Source: Holtermannia corniformis (lineage: Eukaryota; Basidiomycota; Tremellomycetes; Holtermanniales). Taken from it: a DNA stretch of 64,000 nucleotides. The stretch is taken from contig BCIJ01000023.1 in the NCBI GenBank assembly GCA_001599935.1, forward strand, positions 37,034-101,033, read 5' to 3'. Below are positions 23,506 through 35,741 of the stretch, piece by piece (the first letter of the stretch is position 1; the number at the start of each line of letters is the position of its first letter). The notes under the pieces are model-generated. The model had not been told where the DNA came from and did not search any database. It saw only the letters and a program-made list of their open reading frames with translations. The translations under genes and the position numbers were made by a program.

Positions 23506-26500
23506 ATGCCGGCCATCTCCTTCCTCCCGTTCCTCCAATCCGTCCCGCTCGCGACCCGGCTCCTGACTCTCACCCTCGTCCTTTTCTCTCTCTGCTTCTT
23601 CCTACTCGACAGTCTTGCGCGACAGAATACTCCGTTGGGCGCGAGCGAGGCGGACAAGAGGACGCTGGTGCCGTGGTTGGTCTTGGTGCCGGGAAAGAGC
23701 CTGTGGTATCCGTGGACGCTGGTCACGGCCGGTTGGGTCGAGATTGGCATTGTCGAGGTGAGTGGGAGATGGTGATGTGGTGGGTAAGAATGGCGGACAG
23801 TGCCAGCAGGGCGCATGCCGGTCATGGTCGTGTGATGCACTCACTTCGGGATGGTCGTGTGCGATCCCGCTGCAGCACTCTACCAGGCTGTCTCTCACCA
23901 CATCTGCACGACTGTCACAGTCGTCTGCGCTTGGCTTCGATCAGCCGCCAGTCGTGGTCTTTGCAGTCGATCACACCCGGCCTCAAATCCCTGACAGCGA
24001 GCGTTATGCGACATGTGTCGAGTGATGTGCGTATCATCACCCGTCGACATGATGCTATACGAGTACGACCTGTAAGAATCGAACGCAACGTCTACAGCGC
24101 GGCCTTTGTCGGACGAAGCGTGCGAGGCATCGCACGTCATGTCGCACCGTGTGCAGCCCATCAATTCCACTACGCGCTTGCGCTCCAGTACTCTCATGAC
24201 AATCCCATGACCAGTCTTCTCGCTTTCTCAACGTTTCCGCTATCGCCTTTCCCATCCCCCACCATCCCAATCACCGCGCTAACACCCCAGTTCATCATCT
24301 CACTCATCTCCCTCCCCCTCGCATCGCGCTACCTCGAGCGCATCTGGGGTCCCAAAGAACTGCTCAAATTCTGCGTCATTGTCGTCGCGGGCAGTAACCT
24401 GATCGCCGGCGGGTTGAGCTGGATCGAATGGTTTGTCTTGGGTAGGGAGGAGCTGTTTCTGTGAGTACCTCTGGCTTGGATCTGTCGTGTTGTGTAAGAT
24501 TGCGCGTGGCCCGGAGGAGGATTCGCTGGGAGTCTGGTAGATGAAGGCAGGCCTGCCAAAAGGATGCCGCTGATGACTCCCTGCTTTGATCGGTGTGTTC
24601 AACACCTCGTCGAGTCGTGTGTCCATCGGTCGGTCAGCCGGAGTCTGAACGCAATCTAGTAGAAGTTGGCCACAGCGCTCGAGACCCTCGAACGCAGCTG
24701 GCGTGGACGCTAGCTTGACTTTGGAGACTTTGCTGGCCGGTTTGCAATGCGCTCGATCTCGAGGATGGGTCGAGTGGCCAGTTTCAACTGGGAAGAGCAC
24801 GAATCGTGTTGGCTTTGCTGAACTTTGCATGGGAATGCTCGTGCAGCTGAGACGGGGTGGTAGCAGCATGCAATACAGTCCTGCAGAGCCGTCTATGGCT
24901 GCCATGACCCCTCCTCTGCGCCGTGTTGGCGCTCGGAACACGTTGGTGTCAGCCGCGCGAGACGCTCATGGTCTGCTGCGGGTGCTTTGTTGGTCGTGGG
25001 CAGCGCCAGCTGCATCGCCGAGTGATGACGGCGCGAGACAGCCGCGCAGCTGCCTGCAACGCGGTACCTCGGCCAAGCGTACAAAGCTGCTCCATGTCAG
25101 GCCTTGGTACGCGTTAGTGCCAGGAGCTACGGCATGATCAGCTTCGCGTACATGGTAATGCGCCTATCGCGCTGAACATTCATAACGCCCTTTGAATGAC
25201 GTTCTGGCGGTGCTACCGCTCGCTCTCCCGTCGGTGACCTTGTCCCTCGCACCATCGAGCGTGAGCGTTTCGAGCTGAGATGGTGTAGTCCGCCTGAGGC
25301 AACAGGTCATCCTAGCGCACGAAGCTGACCAAACTGGGAACCTTGGCAGTGCCATGGCCCACGGGGTGAATGGCTTTGCTGCAGCTCCGATGCACCTGCC
25401 GCACGGTCGAAGAGCTAAAGTGGAGGTTAGTCAGAGCTCTACCAAGCTGTCAGTGTCCTGTTACTCAGCTCGCGCGAGTAGCCACTCTGGCGCTCTCGTG
25501 GTACAACGGCGTGGCGCGGCAGTCTGATACAGCTAGGGTGTGACGCGTGCCAGCGGCCGATACTGCGCCGTGGTGTGGCTCAGTTCGCTCCAGCTGTGTT
25601 CGAGGTATCACCGCGAGGCTACCTGGTAGGAACGTGATTTTGGGCAATTCTACGAAGCGCCCGTGGACATTGCACTCCATGATCAGACGCCCTTGCCCGG
25701 CGTTTGCGGTGACGGCAGTGAACGCTTCAATATCGACCTAGCCAGCCACGCAAATGCTGCTTTGCAGATCAATGCTAGCTTGTATTGTAGAGAGTTTACT
25801 GCCGTGCTGTGGTGTTATGTTTGCCAACTGCGTCTAGATGAAGAGATGCACCGTGGGCGATCTCGACTGCTCGCTTTCGGTTCAGGTCCAGACGAATAGG
25901 CCTGTTCTCTGGAACCACGCCGAACAATCGCCATCAACTTGCACCTGCATTCTTCCCGCAAAGTGATCAGCTTGGCTGCACAGCCTCAATTTGCTTGGTC
26001 ACGTCGTGCATTATGCGCGCGTCTCATCGGATTCGAGCTGAAAGGCGGCACGCGCTTCGCGGGACTGATTTGTACATGGGTGGTACGCGACACCCGTTAG
26101 CTTTGCGAAGCTAAACGATTTTGGCGAGCCAGCCATAAGTGTGGACCGTTTAGCGATCTCGCGTCCGCTGAGAAGGGCTTGTAGCTAAAATTGCTCTCAA
26201 CGCATCGCGAAACGGCGATGGGTCAACTCGCAACTCAGCTAGGGCATCTTCCTCATCGCCGCGAGTGAAAGCTGGACTCGTCGGCTAGGCTGTCGTGCGA
26301 TCAGCCTTTCGAGGCTGCAAAACCCCCAGCAATGTCCAGGACGCCTTGGGCGGTTGCGCTCCAGTGTCGTGGGCTCGAAATAGGTCCACTTCTGCGAGCA
26401 AAGCTATATCTGAGAACTGGTTGCATTGCTCTAGCTTTGCAGCCCGCCCCGACGCGATTGTCAGTGATGTTCCGTACGAAGCGGCGGTATCATGCTCTGG

Positions 26501-27964
26501 CTATCTCGAGTGTACGTCGCCGAACTTTGTAAAGGCTCGATAGCCTTGCACTTGTAGCCTGTCCGATACCCATTGACTCCTCCCGTTCGGCCTTTCCAGA
26601 ACATTGCTCGAGTCAGACACGTTCCGGTGTCGCCAAGCTGAGATCAGCCCGTCGGTCGCTGGATTGATTCACAGTCGAGCGCTCGCTCAGCAGAGACTGT
26701 CGCTACATCAGAACACTCGCGCTGTGAATCAGTCAAGCTGATCCAAGCTTGCATGTCATCTGGGATCCCGATCCGTCTCCTGTTGTCTCCAATCTGCGGA
26801 CGCCATGCTTGGAGGTGAGGAAGTGCTATTGACTACTCAGCGCGGTTGAGCTAAGCTATTCGGATGTGACGTGTTGGGCATCGTGCCCGCGCTCGGTACC
26901 ACCGATCAGCTTGAGACTTCGCCGTGGTCGGTCAATCCAGTGGCACGAATCACGGTCGAGTCCTGGCCCATCCCGGCCGTGGTGTCGCGCTGGGGTGTGG
27001 CTGATGAGAGTTGGGATAGAGAAGCTGGGTCGCTGCACACAGTACATGTCAGTTAACTAGCTGCCCAGCACCGTGGGCTTGACGAGACGATCTGTCTCGT
27101 GTAGTTTGACGGTGACTGCTATGAAGGTAGCTGTTTGAGGCGTGCCTGCGATGGACTTGCAGGCGGCAGCTATCACCAGCGCGAACAGCCGATGACTGTA
27201 TCCCTGATCCCTTTACATGGACACTCGCTGACATTGCAGGTTCGGCACCCCGTACCATGGCCTGTCGGCGCTCCAAGTCGGCTTCCTCGTTGCGTTTACT
27301 CAGCTCATCCCGGAACACCAAGTGCAAGTGTTTGGCCTCGTCAAAATCCGCGTCAAGGTGTGTTTGCTCTTATATCCTGATGCCAGCTGACAACCCAGTC
27401 ACTGCCTGGGATCCACCTACTCATCTCCAACGTGCTCACGATCGTGCTCGGCCCTTCGCCGTTCATCCTGATCCAATTCGGCTTCTTTGTCGCCTGGGCC
27501 TACCTCCGGTTCTTCAAGCTGTCTGAGAACGGCGAGTTCCGCGGTGATCGCAGCGAGACGTTTGCGTTTGTCTACTGGTTCCCTACGTTTGTCCGGTCAG
27601 TCGCGACTTGCGCTTGAAGCTAGACTGACCCCACAGCCCGTACATTGGGATCGTCGCCAACCTCGTGTTCAGCATCTGCGTCAAGGCCAAGATTGTCAAG
27701 CCGTGGGACGACGCGACGACCAACTCGTACGCCATGCTGCCTGGGCCTGGCGGTGCGCGCGCCGAAGCCGAGCGGAGACGGTCAGTGTGCTTTGGCCCGA
27801 CAGAGCTGATGTCTCGCAGAGCGCTCGCCCTCAAGGCCCTCGACGCTCGCATGGCTGCTACACCCTCGCCCGCGCCGCCGTCCTCATCAGTCCCAGCTCC
27901 ATCCGTCCTGGCTGCCGAGGTCCCAGCAGAGATCGAGGCGAAGGGTGACGAGAAGGCGGCGTGA
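23506..27964 (+). CDS. TMEM115-family (DUF1751) rhomboid-like membrane protein
   Basis: Exons 23506-23757, 24291-24460, 27240-27357, 27399-27595, 27637-27780 and 27820-27964 sum to 1,026 bases and encode 341 residues. Membrane helices include LATRLLTLTLVLFSLCFFLL, the FIISLISLPLASRYLERIWG block, LLKFCVIVVAGSNLI, GLSALQVGFLVAFTQLIPEH and FILIQFGFFVAWAYLRFF. The pattern LERIWGPKELLKF and the late WD..T...YAMLPGP match the TMEM115 family. These Golgi proteins are rhomboid-like but lack the catalytic Ser-His pair and act in retrograde Golgi-ER traffic. The C-terminal tail is Pro/Ala-rich and cytosolic. Two introns are enlarged (533 and 2,779 bases); the other three are 39-41. Confidence 0.9.
23758..24290 (+). 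other. Enlarged first intron of the TMEM115-like gene
   Basis: The intron is 533 bases, with donor gtgagtggg and acceptor gctaacaccccag. No coding content was recognised. Confidence 0.75.
24461..27239 (+). other. Giant second intron of the TMEM115-like gene
   Basis: The intron is 2,779 bases, with donor gtgagtacc and acceptor ctgacattgcag. Joining restores EELFLFGTPYHGLSALQ. No known coding sequence, LTR or terminal inverted repeat was seen inside. Confidence 0.82.
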
Positions 27965-28284
27965 TAGTGCGATGTATTGCGATCCGGAACAGGGTGAATT
28001 GCTAGGCGCTTGCTAGGGAGCGGCTACCGGGGTGCTAGCTCGTTGCTCGCGGCGTGCTAGAAGTGCCCACCGACTGCTCGGTGCCCTCTTGCAAGCCTGC
28101 CTGCACCATACCGTGTCTAGCAGAACAGAGCTCATGCGATAACATCCAAGCTTGGATCTGCCAAGAACCTGCACAATTCCATCCTGAAACTGTGCTTGCC
28201 GACGCTCAAACGCTACGATCGTGGGAAACAGCGATCAGCTTTGGTCAACCCGGTGCTTGCTGTCCGTTGCTGCTTCCAACAACC

Positions 28285-31200
28285 ATGGCGTCGAGTGCTC
28301 CACTGCTGCTGCCTGGTCAACCGCTCCCGGCCGTATACACGTCGCCGCCGTTACCGCAGTGCGGAACGGGGTGCTATGAGCTCGGAGGGAAGATCGTGGC
28401 GAGCGTCGTTGGGAGGGCGTATAGGGATGGATCGGTGAGTGAGAGGGCTGGGCTGTGGTATCAGTTGAGATTGGTTGGTGTGTGCTGCTAGTAGGAGGGT
28501 GGTAGTACTGTCACGAGGCAGTGCTCCCGTTCAGCAACGCAGCACCTGCACACGCAAGCATCAGAGCGGATGATTGAGATCGAGTGCACCGTTCTGCGTC
28601 GTAGCATGATGAGCTGTAGCTCTCAGCGACCGAGCTGTTGACGACAGAGAACCCGTACTTGCCTTCTGATGCCTCTGATTCCTGATCTGTTGGTAACCGG
28701 CCTTTGGTAGATCTACCGACTGGCGGTTCAAAGCCCGATCAGGTCGAGTATGCTCTTGATCATCTTGTGACAAGTCCAGCTGTAGTACGCGCGATCAAGC
28801 GGTGGACGTTGTCGCCCGATCGTAGCGTCGTACAGCTGATCTTGTTCCTGAGAAGTCAAGAATCGCATACGGTGCGTCATGGGGATCCCGAGAGCTCACA
28901 CTAGTCGAGATCACTGGCGTGACTATGCGCCCGTCGACGGCGTCTTGACCAGCCGAGCTACATCATCAAACTCTACGGCTGTCACAGGACCGCCCGAACG
29001 AGGTGTCGAAGCAGTTCAGCGTTACTCAAGGGTGTTGTCGATAACGCTGCCCTGACGTGACGTGCTTTCACCCAGCGTCTGGCGAGATGAGCGGCGATAT
29101 CTACGTGGTATGTTTGCTGACCGTCTCGAGGCAAGGCCGACCTTTGTCTTCTTCTGAAGCCTCAAGGGTGCACAGAAAACATTCGTGTCGGCAGCCATGT
29201 CATTGCGCTTCCTGTCTCCCACTGCACGGCCAGCCAGAGCTCTGAGAAGCCATCCGTGACAGTCGTCGTGATTGTCTTTGCTGGAGCCATGGAGCTGTCG
29301 CACGTCGACATTGGGAGACGCCTAGCCAAGTCGAGGTCTGGGAGGGCGGACATCGTGTTCTTGATAATCTTACGCTGCAGCTACATCCAGTTGTTGCCAA
29401 ACTGGAGGGGCGGTCAAAAAGACCGTTCAGGTTGGAGGCGCACAGCCGTGTCACGCTCGCCAGGCTGTTGATATGGCATCTGGGCGCTCGGCGCTTGACG
29501 TATCGTGGGCGCGGGCTGTGAATCCGAACGGTGGACGAGCCAGCAATGGCTTCACATCATGCGCCAGACAGCCGGGTCGGTCTACATGACTCCTCTCTAC
29601 GAACCATGTGACCCGGCCAGACCAGCCGCATGCATACGATACAAGTGCGCTTCATCTGTCTACATACGTGGTCCTCGTGCGCGTGGAGGGCGTGCCGTAC
29701 CACTACAGATATATGCTGCTCGTTACGGTGCAAGCTGATAGACTGGCGTGGCAATCGCAATACAGGCTCCAGTGCACGCAGAGGTGCTTTCAGCTTCGTA
29801 AGCCAGCTTGAAGTGCGGCCGTGGTAGGGGGATACATCACGCGGAAAGCGTGTCACGTTCCGTTCTGCGAGCGGCCGCACCAAGAGTGAACCGAAAGCTG
29901 TAGAGACTTTCGTTGGCGTGCATTGGCGTGTATGGTCTAGCAGTGTCATGGATCTCACGCGGACACAAGCCGGCTTGTTTGCTCGGCGTTCTCATCAGTG
30001 GGTGCTGAAGGGATCTCCGCATTCGTCAGGTTAGCTGGCGAAGGCATCGGCTTCTGTACGCGGCGAGTGAGCGTACAGCGCCGTGCGGGGTCTTGGTTCG
30101 ACCGCCCTCTTGTATCATCACAACTAGGTCAAAGCGGTGACGGTATCCCGAAGACTGGCACGACATCTGCGCTGGGCCAGGTGCTCGTGCTTGACCCCGA
30201 TCCGTCCACGGCGTCTGGTTTGGTCGCGATGTGCTGGCCGCTCGACTGGTCATGAAACAACGACTAAAGTCTGACGAGTCGAGCGCGCCCTCGCTGAGCG
30301 GGTCCATGGTCGCTCGATGCGAGGACCAAACAATGCAGGATCCGAGCTGGCCGCCGTGCGATCCGAGTATAAAGTATGGCTACGTGCGGAAGACTGTCAC
30401 GACCCGTCTGCGCTGGGCCAGCGACGCGCCTCGTGCCTCGACGTGCTGCGGCGTAATGTATGTCGCGACACAACATTTCAAGGGACCCACTGGCTGCGAC
30501 AAGCCAATATTGGCGCTGAGACTGCTGCGGACCAGGCTCATGTGCAGTCGCGCGGTTTCCATTCAGTGCTGGATAGCTGCTACAGCTGTGTAAGCATAAA
30601 GGGACTTTGCTGCTTGGATGATAGTCCCGGCGCATGCGGTATCGTTGTTCGCATCTACACTGTGCAAAACGGTTCTTGGGCGTTCTCGCTGTCTCCACGC
30701 AGAGCTCAGTGGATTCATACTACGAATGTCCGGTCGTTCGCGGTCACAATCACGAGCTGCATCAGCTACGGTACCATGTGGTTGATTTGCAGCGGCTGCT
30801 TGACTGATATGCGACGCTGCAACGCAGGTTGTTGCCCTCGTTTATTCCCTCAGCTGCACGTATCTCCACAACTGACGCGGAAGTCGGTTCCAGCAAGCGG
30901 TCGCGCAGGCTAGGCTTCGAGATGACTCGCGCGCGATGTGTAGCCAGCGGTGGCTGCATGCAGCGCAGCTAACGTCTCGTGGCCCCTGCTCCGTCGGACC
31001 CAAAGCCACTGTCTACTTGCCCAAGTTGGAGCCGAGTCTGTCATTGGACATTGCTACCCTGAGCAGTTCAGGGCCAGGCAGTTGCCGCTCACAGACGACG
31101 ATTGGACCGTTTGGCGGATCAATCGTCAGACTCCCATTTGTTCGCTTGCGCTGTTTAGGGATGCTGGTGGCATGTGTTTGCTTCCAAACACGGGTGCCGT

Positions 31201-32476
31201 GAGCGCTTCTAGACGCTCGCGAGTCAACGGCAGCTCTTGAACATTGGGCACGCTTGTCTTTGCCTTGTGAAAATTCGTCTTGGACGAGTTGCTTCATCTA
31301 CCAAGTCAGCTAGACCCGTGCTACCTGCTCCACTGTGTACCTGCTTCTCGGTGCAGCTGTCCGTAGCTACTGCGTGGGGCTGAACAACACACGACAATGC
31401 CCGACGCTACATCGCTATGTTGATAGGCATCGACGGGGTGTGCGCTTACTGCATGACCACTCGGATGCCACTGTGCTTCTCGCGGTTATTCCGAAATCTA
31501 TGCAGCTTGTCGCTCGTTCTGGGCACTGTAGCCGACTAGCTAATCCAGTCCACGATCAGCCGCCGTCTGCTCGCTGTCAAGTCTTCAGCTGTGATCGGCT
31601 GATTGGCTTGAGCCCTCAGACGCCAACGCATTGCAGGCCCCTGTCCCCGCACTTGATCACTGACCCCCTACGATAGATTGTGAGCGTCAAGGGCCGAGAG
31701 GAGAACAGTGCGGTACCGGACATTGGCGCGGTTGTCAGTCCGGCTCGTCGCTTAACACTGGTTTGACTGACCGTGTTGTGATAGGTCATTGGCACTGTCA
31801 GTCGCTTCTTACTGTCCCTTGCCTTAACGAACGACGGCCAGCGCTGATGTTCCAGATCTCGCGACTAACACCGCAACAAGCGCACTTGACCATCTCGGTC
31901 GTTGATGGCCGGCCGACACCCGAGTCGCAAGAGGAGTTTGGGGGCGTGATCCGGGTCGCTGATATCCGGTGAGTGTGGGTCGGAGCGGTGTTGCGAGGCC
32001 ATCGATGATTGCGGGCGATTTCTGCCCACTGATTCGGCGTTCTCAAACAGCACTTGTACGCTGCGAGTGCTCTTCTTTTTCTCATCCCCTCTCCACCGCT
32101 CTGTGACGCCCGCTGACACCGCAGACTGACTGAGCGAGACAAGATCAAGATGGGCGAGTGCTTTCGGCTCGGCGACGTCGTCAAGGCGGTCGTGGTGGGT
32201 CACTATCCCTTCGGATCGCAACCTGCGATCTGTTGTTAATGAGGCGCCTCTTAGACATCTCTCGGTGACGCTCGGTCCTACTACCTCTCGACTGCCAAGA
32301 ACGAGTATGGGGTGCTCTCGGGTCGATCCGAGGCGGGTGAGTGCCTCGGCTCACTGTGCGGGTACCAAGCTGACATGGCAGGCAACGCGCTCACGCCCGT
32401 TTCGTGGCAAGAGATGGAGGACGTCGTGACGGGTGTGCGGGAGAAGCGCAAAGTCGCAAAGCCCGACGGCGTGTGA
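28285..32476 (+). CDS. CSL4: Exosome core cap subunit Csl4 (EXOSC1)
   Basis: Seven exons (28285-28434, 31677-31733, 31785-31796, 31856-31968, 32125-32194, 32255-32336, 32382-32476) sum to 579 bases and encode 192 residues. The N-terminal domain has LLLPGQPLPA and the GTGCYELGGKIVASVVGRA block. The S1 RNA-binding domain follows: DIGAVVIGTISRLTPQQAHL, FGGVIRVADIR, then RDKIKMGECFRLGDVV. The C-terminal domain has ARSYYLSTAKNEYGVLSGRS and PVSWQEMEDVVTG. Csl4 is one of the three S1/KH cap proteins of the nine-subunit RNA exosome, needed for 3'-5' RNA processing in nucleus and cytoplasm. Intron 1 is 3,242 bases. Exon 3 is a 12-base microexon coding VIGT. The remaining introns are 45-156 bases. Confidence 0.93.
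28435..31676 (+). other. Giant first intron of CSL4
   Basis: At 3,242 bases this is the longest intron in the window. The donor is gtgagtgag and the acceptor ctgaccccctacgatag. Exons either side join as AYRDGS|IVSVKGRE in frame. No protein family was recognised inside, and no structured RNA could be assigned by eye. Confidence 0.85.
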
Positions 32477-32703
32477 TGGCCGGTTGTGGTGGTCGAATGG
32501 GATTAGGAGTTTATTGTAATTCATTAGAGTTTTCTGTAATCGACATGGTGAATTATCCCAATCAATAACGATAATACCGGTAATCCGATTAGGATTACAA
32601 TTTGCCACCACGCTCGCTTCTTCTTCTTCTTCATCCCACTCTTGCTCCATCTCGCCCGTCTTTCCTCTACATCCTCCACTCCTACGACCCATCCACAGCC
32701 ACA

Positions 32704-35533
32704 ATGTCAGACCCGATCTCGCCAAAGACCCAAGCCAACGCCGCCGCGCCAGCTCAAGAGCCCGTACCGGCGCCGGCCCCGGCTTCAGCTCCAGCTGCGA
32801 ACGGCGAAGAGCAGGGCACCGTGTTGGCCCTCCGAGCGTTGGTCAGCACTAAAGAGGCGGGGATCATCATTGGTCAGTCTGCCTGGCGGTCGGATGTCTG
32901 TGTGCTGGGCGGAAGATGATTCGCAACCAATACCAATGCAGCAGCTCTCACCGTAAGCGTATACAGCTCGACTCTACTGTTCTGGGTGTGCGTGTTGCAT
33001 GCTGACCACGCCGACGGTCGTGGCTTGGACATCAAGGCTGTCAACTTGCAGCCGAGCTCCGAACCGGTCCGCAAGGAATGTATCCGGGCGGTCTCAATGC
33101 GGTCAGGTCACCAGATACACGAGCTTGGCTATGGGATCTCAAGCTGGCGTCATCTGTCCTCCTGCGTAGCTCTGCGTCGGTTTACCATCGTATTCAAGAG
33201 CGTAGGTTCTTGCCTGGACGACTGCGGAAATCAGTAGCTGAGCCTGGCCTTCCGATGTCGTCTAGCCGACCACGGCCCGTTCGGATGCTGCTGGCCTCCG
33301 CCTGGTACCTGGCCGCGTCCAGTCAGTCGACAGTTTCTTGCTGAGACACGCGCACTGCAGTACGGCCGACGTACGGGAGGCATGTTGATCGAGATACGCC
33401 GGCCGACATCCAGGCTATCAGAGCCCATCGCAGTGATCGCTTGTGACTTGCGGTATGCTCGCCCCGCCATCTGCCGAGTCCGGTCACAAGTGAGTGTAGC
33501 TGCCTGCCTGCCGGCATGTAGCTGAATGTCTGCCTACATGCTTCCCATCTCGCTCGATGGCAAGCGAGGATGAGCATCAGCTGTGGCCGTCTTGTGGGCG
33601 GCTGAATGCCCAACGCTTGCCTTTGACAGCTAGATAGAGACCGTAATGGCAGTCTCGCACCTAGCGAGACCGCACAGCGCCGTGACGGCTGATCTACTCT
33701 GAGCTGTGGGCCGATCTGCTCTGCGCTTGCTTGGACTGATTTATTGTTGTTCCTTGAGCTTTCGATGCCCAAGGGGCCTCAGCGACTCGATTTTCTAGAG
33801 CGAAACCCGGTCAATCGCGACAGCTGCCAAGCGCCCGCGCATTCGTCTCTACTCGATAGGATGTCATAGTCGGCTTGCAGCTATGGCGGCTTTGGACCCG
33901 TGTCATGATATCGCCAACGCCCGTCTGGAGCCAGAGGGTGTTCGTCCATGTCTACAAAACCGGTGGCTACAAGTCTGCCTATGCACTCTACCAGAGCCGC
34001 GTGGAGAGCTCACGTTCGCGCGAGATGTTAGGTCGCGGCCAGTACAGCTCGATCCTTAACAAAGCCGGCTGTTTGAACAAACGGCGTTAGGTTGAGAAGA
34101 TCGCCAATGGAGCTCCAATCTGCTGCGACTTTTGCAGTTTGAGCACCATTTATCAGCTCCTGGTCTTGACGACGCGCCGCTGTGGACGACCGAAGACGGC
34201 CGACAGCCCGCATCTGGTGCTATCAACCAGACTACTTGATCATGTCTATCCGCTCTGCGGCCATGCGTCGTCTTTATCGACCAGCGAGAACGCGGCGCAG
34301 TCAGTACAGCTATACCTTCAGACGTTCTCGTGGCAAGTGCCACTGGACTGGACGACAGCTCACATACTACGCGCTGTCTTGACTTGCTCCTTACCTTGCT
34401 TTACAACATCGAACGACATCCATGGTCAATCTGGGGGATTCCTTCGACGCGGCTCAGATTGCAGCAGGATCTTCACGGCCGTCTGAAACTGCGTCAGTGC
34501 TGACCATCACAGGCAAGGGCGGTCAGACGGTCGCCAACATCCGTACCCTCACCGGCGTCAAGGCCGGCGTCTCCAAGGTCGTCCCGGGTGTCCAGGACCG
34601 CGTCTTGAGCGTCTCGGGCGAGCTCGAGTCGGTTGCTAGCGTGAGTTGATCGTGCTATCCGCTCGCGCAGGCTGACATCCCCAGGCCTACGCCGAGGTCG
34701 CGCGCCTCCTCCTCGAGACGCCTCTGTCCGACTCGTCGCTTCCCCCGCCTCCTGCCAACGCCTTCACCTCGATCCGCCTGCTCATCTCGCACAACCTCAT
34801 GGGCACCGTCATTGGTCGCTCGGGGCTCAAGATCAAGGCGATCCAGGACACGTCAGGCGCGCGCATGGTTGCGTCCAAGGAGATGCTGCCGCAGTCGACC
34901 GAGCGTGTTGTCGAAGTCCAAGGCGCCGTCGAGGCGATCCGGACGGCCATTGTCGAGATCGGCAAGTGCTTGCTCGAAGACTGGGAGCGTGGACAGGGCA
35001 CCGTGCTGTACCACCCCGGTGCCGCTGGCGATGCCGGCGTGCTTGCTGGCGGTCTTGGCGCGCAGACGGTCACCGGCCCGACTGGCGGTATCCGCCGTAC
35101 GAGCGTTGCCGCTGGCGCTGGCCTTGGCTACGAACGCCGTGCCAGCCGTGCCAGTGTCGCTGCCCAGGGCGGACTTGGCGGCGACGACCGCCGTGCGAGC
35201 GACGCTCACGCCAACGACCCCTCGTTGACGACGCACAACATTTCCATCCCGAGCGACATGGTTGGGTGCATCATGTAAGCTGCCTTACTGCTGCCGACTT
35301 GACGCTGACACCACAGTGGCCGCGCTGGCGCCAAGATCAGCGAAATCCGCCGCATGTCGGGCTCCAAGATCTCGATCGCCAAGGTCCCGCACGACGAGTC
35401 GGGCGAGCGCATGTTCACCATTGTCGGCACGCCCGAAGCAAACGAAAAGGCCCTGTTCCTGCTCTACAACCAGCTCGAGACGGAAAAGGACCGCCGTGTG
35501 AACCAGACCCACGAAGCCGATGAGCAGCAATGA
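32704..35533 (+). CDS. Triple KH-domain RNA-binding protein (PCBP/Pbp2/Rnc1 type)
   Basis: Four exons (32704-32872, 34513-34640, 34685-35274, 35317-35533) sum to 1,104 bases and encode 367 residues. After a Pro/Ala-rich start come three KH domains with GxxG loops: KEAGIIIGKGGQTVANIR (about residue 50), NLMGTVIGRSGLKIKAIQ (about 150) and DMVGCIIGRAGAKISEIRR (about 290). A Gly/Ala-rich linker with Arg-rich blocks separates KH2 and KH3. The layout matches poly(C)-binding proteins, yeast Pbp2/Hek1 and fission yeast Rnc1, which bind mRNA to control stability and telomere or stress transcripts. The 1,640-base first intron cuts inside the first GxxG loop (IIIG|KGG); the others are 44 and 42 bases. 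The upstream gap (32477-32703) is AT-rich and carries the Csl4 3' end and this promoter. Confidence 0.93.
32873..34512 (+). other. Giant first intron of the KH-protein gene
   Basis: The intron is 1,640 bases, with donor gtcagtctg and acceptor gctgaccatcacag. It interrupts the codon for the conserved glycine of KH1. No coding content was recognised. Confidence 0.83.
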
Positions 35534-35741
35534 GCCCGACTGCTACCCACCTTTTCCTTGTCACTGCCGTCCGCCTTTGCCCTTCCGTCCGTCTGTTCTT
35601 TTGGCCTCGATCTGCCCACCTTGCATTCTTCTTTGCTGCCCGCCCGTCTTCACGCCTCGACCGACGAGAGTAGCAAAACAAGAGTGTAGTAGCATGTATG
35701 AATGACTGAGCAAGCTGTCGATGAGACCATACATATTGACC

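Noticed and set aside
30317..30913. 198-codon plus-strand ORF inside the CSL4 giant intron
   Set aside because: No family similarity and no splice support; flanking Csl4 exons join exactly around it.
35275..35316. Premature stop in the KH-protein gene at the gtaagc site
   Set aside because: It is a normal 42-base intron; splicing restores CIIGRAGAK of the third KH domain.
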